Below, one piece after another: positions 59,902 through 64,000 of a DNA stretch of 64,000 nucleotides. The notes under the pieces were generated by a model. That model searched no databases. It saw only the letters and a program-made list of their open reading frames with translations, and was not told the origin of the DNA. The translations under genes and the position numbers were made by a program. The first letter of the stretch is position 1. Each line of letters begins with the position of its first letter. This DNA comes from Cohnella sp. SGD-V74 (lineage in GTDB: Bacteria; Bacillota; Bacilli; Paenibacillales; Paenibacillaceae): the NCBI RefSeq assembly GCF_003001675.1, contig NZ_PVYW01000002.1, positions 496,001 through 560,000 of the forward strand, read 5' to 3'.

Positions 59902-62397
59902 TCAGCCTGCTTCCCGCAGCCGTTCGACGATGCTCTTCTTTCCGACTCTGTGAAAAGCAACGAACGGAACGATCCAGCAAGAAGCAAGGATCAGCGCGAA
60001 AGCGACCGCCAGCGGCACCGCCGGGAACGTATAAATCGCGTAATCCGCTTCCTGGCTGAACAGGGCGTACGCGCCGTAGCTGATCAGCGTGCCGAGCGTG
60101 GACACGAGCAGAAGAGAGATCGCCGCGTACCCCGTCCCTTCCCATAATAACAGGTTGCGCAGCTGCTTGCGCGTCATGCCGATGCTTTCCATCACCGCGA
60201 ACTCCTTCTTGCGGACGACAACGCTCGTGAGCATCGTACTGACGAAGTTCAGTATGCCGATCAAAGCCAGAATAAGCGTAACGGCGCCTCCGAGGATGTA
60301 GAAAACGACTTTGGCGGATTCAAGCTGCTCCGCCCAATCCAGCTTGGAAGAAAGCTTCAGCTCGCGGGAATCGGCAACCAGCGATTCGAGCCTCTCCTGA
60401 ATTTGCGGATGCCGATTCTCATCGGCTTGTATGGCCAGTCGGTAGGCTATCGGCTCCTGTCCGAGCCACTGCCTCATCGCCTGCTCGCTTACGTATACGT
60501 TCGGAGCGAAGCTGCCGAAAGGAATTCCGTAAGTGTGCGGAACTTCCCCTCCTACCTCGAAATCCCATTCGGCGGAGCCGCCGGGCAGCCCCAGCATAAT
60601 GCTTGCTCCCCGCTCCACGTTCGGCGTGTTCAGAAGAGCGATCTCGCCCTTCTCGAATCGCTCGAGGTCGATCGGCGTCTCCAGTTCCTCATTCAGCTTT
60701 TCTATATCCCGGGTATCCAGCCCGACCGCGAAGCCCGCAAATCCTTCCCGGTTCACGGACAACTCCTCGTCGGACGGCCGCTCGAAGCCGCTCTGCTCGG
60801 CGAAGGCATCCATATATTTGCCGAACACGTCGGCGGAATAAGGCATGTACGCTCTCTGCACGTAAGTCGCCCGAATGTCCTCAACCCCGTCGATCTGCCG
60901 GATTTGCTCAATCAGACTGTTCGTGAGCAGCGGCTTCGGTTCGCCCTCGTACCTGAAGCCGAACGTTTCGTTCTCGACTTCGAAGTCGTTGCCGACATAA
61001 GTGTCGACGAAATTGTCGGCATCCATGCTGAGCACAAGCGTGTTCGCGGTCAGGAACGTCGTCATCCCCAGGAACAGCGACAGGAACACGGTCGCTGCCC
61101 GCTTCTTGTCGCGGAACAGATTGCGCAGCGCCATGCGGTGGAGCTTGGCGCCGCCCCGTCCCCGTTTTCGCTTCCGGGAGGCTTGCTCATATTTCGAGGC
61201 TTCGATCGGCGATATCCGCCCGGCGATCTTCGCGGGCTTCCGGCTGCCGGCCATCGTCGTCAGCCAGGCGAACAACGCCGCTCCGACGAATATGACCGGG
61301 TGGAACGAGATTTCCGCATCCGTCTCGAGCGAAGTGATTCGAAGCGCGAGCGGCACGGCGACGAAGGACGTAACCGCGCCCGCGGCGAGCCCGAGCGGTA
61401 CGCCGACCAGCGCCAGGCGATTGGCCTGGCCGCGAACAAGCCGCTTGATCTGCCTCCGGGTGGCGCCGATCGTCTTCAATAAGCCGTATTGCTTCGTATC
61501 CGTAGAGACGGATACGTAAAGAACGTTATAGACGAGCAAGTAGCCGCTGAACATGACGAGGGCGACCATTCCCCCCATCCCCGCGTATGTCCGGGCCCGG
61601 TCCGCGGGATCGCCGACCGTCCTTTGCACCGGATCGAACGGCTGCTTGCCGCTCAGACCCAATTGTTCCTCCGCTCGCTGCATCGAAGCTCCGACGTCTT
61701 TTCCGCTCTTGAACGAGACGGAAGCGACCGTCCCTGCCCCGGGCTCGGTTCCTCCCCGAATGTCGTCGGCGAAAGCCTTCGAGACGACGATCGTCCCGGC
61801 GCGTCCCGCCAAATGCGAATAGTCGGTATACCATCCGCTCAGGACAAAGGACTCCGTGCGTTCGACCAGTCCCTCTCCGCCTGTCGGTCGCGCGGAGTAA
61901 GTCAAGGAAACGGTCATCCCCGCCTGCGGCTTTTCGATGCCCAACTCGTCCAAAATCCAGGTCGGCACGATCGCTTCGTTCCGGCCGTCCGGATATTCGT
62001 TCGCGCTCTTGCCCCAGAGCGGCGCTCTCATCTTGCGCCATTCAACGTCATCGTACCATGCGAAGGAGGCAGCCAGCCCATCGTCCGCCACCGGGGGAAC
62101 CCAACGTGCGACTTGTACCTCCAGACCGACCTCGCTCACGTCCGCCATGCCCTGCAGACGCGTCACTTGCTCCGCCGTCGGATTCGCCAATCTCGCATCC
62201 GCAGTCGTTCCTTGCATTTTTTGCGCTTGCGCTTCGAACGATTGCACGTAGCTCAGACCGATGCTGAACACGGACGTAATCAGCCAAGCCGTCAAGGCAA
62301 TCGCCAGCACGACGTAGCGGTTTCTGGAACGGTTCGCCTTCAGGCTCCGCTTCATCAGCTTGTCTATCGCGGCTTTGTTGGCGTTCGGGAACATCAT
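59902..62397 (-). CDS. FtsX-type ABC exporter permease
   Basis: The 831-residue protein has about ten membrane segments arranged as two FtsX units, each with a long outer loop (first helix about 28-50; LQGMADVSEVGLEVQVARWV in the first loop; FVSTMLTSVVVRKKEFAVME before the last helices). Such permeases act with a MacB/LolD-type ATPase in export, signalling or resistance to antimicrobial peptides. Its start overlaps the ATPase stop as ATGA. The neighbouring two-component system suggests a peptide-sensing resistance module. Confidence 0.92.
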   Translation of the reverse strand: MMFPNANKAAIDKLMKRSLKANRSRNRYVVLAIALTAWLITSVFSIGLSYVQSFEAQAQKMQGTTADARLANPTAEQVTRLQGMADVSEVGLEVQVARWVPPVADDGLAASFAWYDDVEWRKMRAPLWGKSANEYPDGRNEAIVPTWILDELGIEKPQAGMTVSLTYSARPTGGEGLVERTESFVLSGWYTDYSHLAGRAGTIVVSKAFADDIRGGTEPGAGTVASVSFKSGKDVGASMQRAEEQLGLSGKQPFDPVQRTVGDPADRARTYAGMGGMVALVMFSGYLLVYNVLYVSVSTDTKQYGLLKTIGATRRQIKRLVRGQANRLALVGVPLGLAAGAVTSFVAVPLALRITSLETDAEISFHPVIFVGAALFAWLTTMAGSRKPAKIAGRISPIEASKYEQASRKRKRGRGGAKLHRMALRNLFRDKKRAATVFLSLFLGMTTFLTANTLVLSMDADNFVDTYVGNDFEVENETFGFRYEGEPKPLLTNSLIEQIRQIDGVEDIRATYVQRAYMPYSADVFGKYMDAFAEQSGFERPSDEELSVNREGFAGFAVGLDTRDIEKLNEELETPIDLERFEKGEIALLNTPNVERGASIMLGLPGGSAEWDFEVGGEVPHTYGIPFGSFAPNVYVSEQAMRQWLGQEPIAYRLAIQADENRHPQIQERLESLVADSRELKLSSKLDWAEQLESAKVVFYILGGAVTLILALIGILNFVSTMLTSVVVRKKEFAVMESIGMTRKQLRNLLLWEGTGYAAISLLLVSTLGTLISYGAYALFSQEADYAIYTFPAVPLAVAFALILASCWIVPFVAFHRVGKKSIVERLREAG

Positions 62398-63071
62398 GGC
62401 CGCATCCCTCCGACGATCTTGCCGTCCCCGATACGGACGACGGCGTCGGCCAACTGCGCGATCTCTTCGCTGTGGGTGATCATGACGATCGTCTGGTTGA
62501 ACTGACGGCTCGTCACTTTCAGCAGCCCGATTACTTCCTGGCTCGTGCGGCTGTCCAGATTCCCCGTAGGCTCGTCCGCCAAAATGATCGCAGGCTTCGC
62601 AGCCAGCGCGCGGGCGATGGCGACCCGCTGCTGCTGTCCGCCGGACAGCTCGCCGGGCAAGCTATTCAGCTTCTGCGCGAGTCCCAGCGTCCGAACGACA
62701 TGTTCCACGAACTCCCTGTCGATCGCGTTCCCATCCAGCTCGATTGGCAGCACGATATTTTCGTAGACGTTCAGGATCGGCACGAGATTGTACTGCTGGA
62801 ACACGAAACCGATTTTGCGCCTGCGGAATACGGTCAGTTCGTCGTCGTTCATCTCGAACAGCGATTTGCCTCCGATGAACACTTGCCCTCCGGTCGGTCG
62901 GTCCAACCCTCCGAGCATGTGCAGAAGCGTCGACTTCCCGCTGCCCGAGCTGCCGACGATGGCGACGAATTGTCCCTCCCGCACCTCCATCGTAACGCCG
63001 TCGAGCGCTTTGACGAGATTCGGCTCCCGTCCGTATATTTTCGTTAAGTCTACCGTTCTCAACAAGGTCAT
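62394..63071 (-). CDS. ABC exporter ATPase, MacB/LolD type
   Basis: The 225-residue ATPase has Walker A GSSGSGKST (40-48), the Q-loop FVFQQYNLVP, the signature LSGGQQQRVAIARAL and Walker B IILADEPTGNLDS followed by the H-loop ITHSEE. It powers the FtsX-type permease encoded just downstream with a 4-base overlap. It is first in the four-gene module ATPase, permease, regulator, kinase. Confidence 0.95.
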   Translation of the reverse strand: MTLLRTVDLTKIYGREPNLVKALDGVTMEVREGQFVAIVGSSGSGKSTLLHMLGGLDRPTGGQVFIGGKSLFEMNDDELTVFRRRKIGFVFQQYNLVPILNVYENIVLPIELDGNAIDREFVEHVVRTLGLAQKLNSLPGELSGGQQQRVAIARALAAKPAIILADEPTGNLDSRTSQEVIGLLKVTSRQFNQTIVMITHSEEIAQLADAVVRIGDGKIVGGMRP

Positions 63072-63167
63072 TGGTTACAACTCCAGACTGTAGAAAGATG
63101 AGTATAGCTTGCAGTATACCCTCCGGTTCTTACATTCTGGTGACAGAGTCGTCTCGTTCTGTTCAAC

Positions 63168-63950
63168 CTAATCGCTTATCCGTCTTACCGTCGCGGACAC
63201 CGGATAATGGTCCGATGGATAGCGCCCGTCGTACCGTCCGCGGTCGACCTCGACGCCGGCGATCTCCAGATCCGGCGACGCGAATATGTAATCGATCGGC
63301 TCTCCCGGCTCACCGCCCAGAAACTCATGGAACGTCCGGCCGACGCCTTGGCTGCCTTCCGCTAGAACAGAATAGGCGTTAAGATAGCCCGCTCCTTCCA
63401 AGCCGGATACGACGATGTGCGCCGGGCCGACGTTGAAGTCCCCCGTCAGGACGACGGGAAGACCGGTCGTCTCGCGGAACCGTTCGATCCGCTGACGGAT
63501 CAGCGCCATTCCCTTCGTCTGGGCTTCATCGCTGATATGATCCAGATGGGTGTTGAACGCAGCGAATTCCGCTCCGTCGGCCGACTTGAATCTCGCCCAT
63601 GTACACATGCGCGGGCAAGCCGTATTCCAGCTCATCGCGCCCAGCTTCTCCGGCGTCTCCGACAGGCCGAAGACACCGACCTCCTCCGCGCTCCACTTCC
63701 CTTTCTTGTACAGAATCGCACTGTATTCGCCTTCCTCGCCGCCTTCCCGACCTTCGCCGACCCAGGCATATTCCGGCAGCAACGGCTCCAGATCTTTGAT
63801 CATGGCGAGCAGCCCTTCCTGAATCCCAACGATATCCGCATCGTGGCGCTTGATCGCCTCGGCAGCCGCTCGCACCCGCAGCGGCCATGCGTTCTCTCCG
63901 TCCGACTCCACGTTTAACCGCAGATTAAAAGTCATGATTTTCGCAAGCAT
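63168..63950 (-). CDS. Endonuclease/exonuclease/phosphatase-family protein
   Basis: The 260-residue protein has the metal-dependent phosphodiesterase fold: MTFNLRL at the start, IVGIQEG with the metal-binding Glu, FNTHLDH, LTGDFNVGP and the C-terminal SDHYPVSA with the catalytic Asp-His. Members cleave nucleic acids, phosphoinositides or other phosphodiesters; the short form with GGEPGEPIDYIFAS is usual for cytoplasmic hydrolases of unknown substrate. ATG 63950 follows AAGGAGGG. It is separated from the exporter genes by 96 bases. Confidence 0.9.
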   Translation of the reverse strand: MLAKIMTFNLRLNVESDGENAWPLRVRAAAEAIKRHDADIVGIQEGLLAMIKDLEPLLPEYAWVGEGREGGEEGEYSAILYKKGKWSAEEVGVFGLSETPEKLGAMSWNTACPRMCTWARFKSADGAEFAAFNTHLDHISDEAQTKGMALIRQRIERFRETTGLPVVLTGDFNVGPAHIVVSGLEGAGYLNAYSVLAEGSQGVGRTFHEFLGGEPGEPIDYIFASPDLEIAGVEVDRGRYDGRYPSDHYPVSATVRRISD

Positions 63951-64000
63951 AATAGTCCCTCCTTGATCGTAATTCCCCAACCATTGTACACCTTCGGATC

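Overview
The window is about 64 kb of a GC-rich, low-redundancy Firmicute chromosome, most likely a member of the Paenibacillaceae (Paenibacillus or Cohnella type). The reasons are family content rather than any marker gene: YesM/YesN-type two-component systems next to LplB/YtcP-type sugar permeases and large family-1 solute-binding lipoproteins, many AraC regulators, importers without their own ATPase, AGGAGG ribosome binding sites, sigma-A promoters, a cre-like site and an S-layer-homology surface protein. No rRNA, tRNA, CRISPR array, transposase or phage gene was seen.

Layout. (1) 1-1.7 kb: the start of a LacI regulator, a minimal DUF4157 protein and a Nudix gene with a stop codon inside its Nudix box. 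(2) 1.8-13.1 kb, all minus strand: an alpha-mannoside locus with response regulator, sensor kinase, two permeases, binding lipoprotein, GntR-LacI repressor and GH38 alpha-mannosidase; repressor and mannosidase have clear promoters and TTGTATCA-type operator sequences. (3) 13.3-20.6 kb: a GH29 fucosidase and a second importer governed by a membrane-bound AraC-type sensor. (4) 20.6-25 kb: two tandem GH172 (DUF2961) enzymes between two AraC regulators. (5) 25-35 kb: a third importer with two Gfo/Idh/MocA proteins, nanE, a DUF4127 protein, a ROK kinase and an RpiR regulator, which looks like amino-sugar use but lacks NanA in the window. (6) 35-43 kb: a Gfo/Idh/MocA-ThuA pair with an AraC regulator, a response-regulator remnant, a 50-bp tandem repeat array, and a GH78 rhamnosidase with its AraC regulator.

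(7) 43-55 kb: a DUF4097 lipoprotein, an OmpR-type response regulator, a 133-residue helical protein of unknown function, a 7TMR-DISM sensor kinase and a 2396-residue SLH-anchored surface protein with InlB-type repeats. The last gene and the 133-residue gene share an identical 20-bp promoter element placed the same 92 bp from each start codon, which suggests a small regulon. A second, 12-codon copy of the response regulator start sits directly behind the kinase gene. (8) 55-64 kb: a small membrane protein, an SDR dehydrogenase with a decayed divergent GntR gene, ribosomal protein L25/Ctc, an ABC exporter with its own two-component system, and an endonuclease/phosphatase-fold enzyme.

Taken together this is a glycan-foraging region: sensors and AraC regulators detect host or plant oligosaccharides, three ATPase-less importers bring them in, and GH38, GH29, GH172 and GH78 enzymes (none with an evident signal peptide) trim them in the cytoplasm. 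Foldback repeats, one of them with a shrunken second copy, lie in the intergenic spaces.
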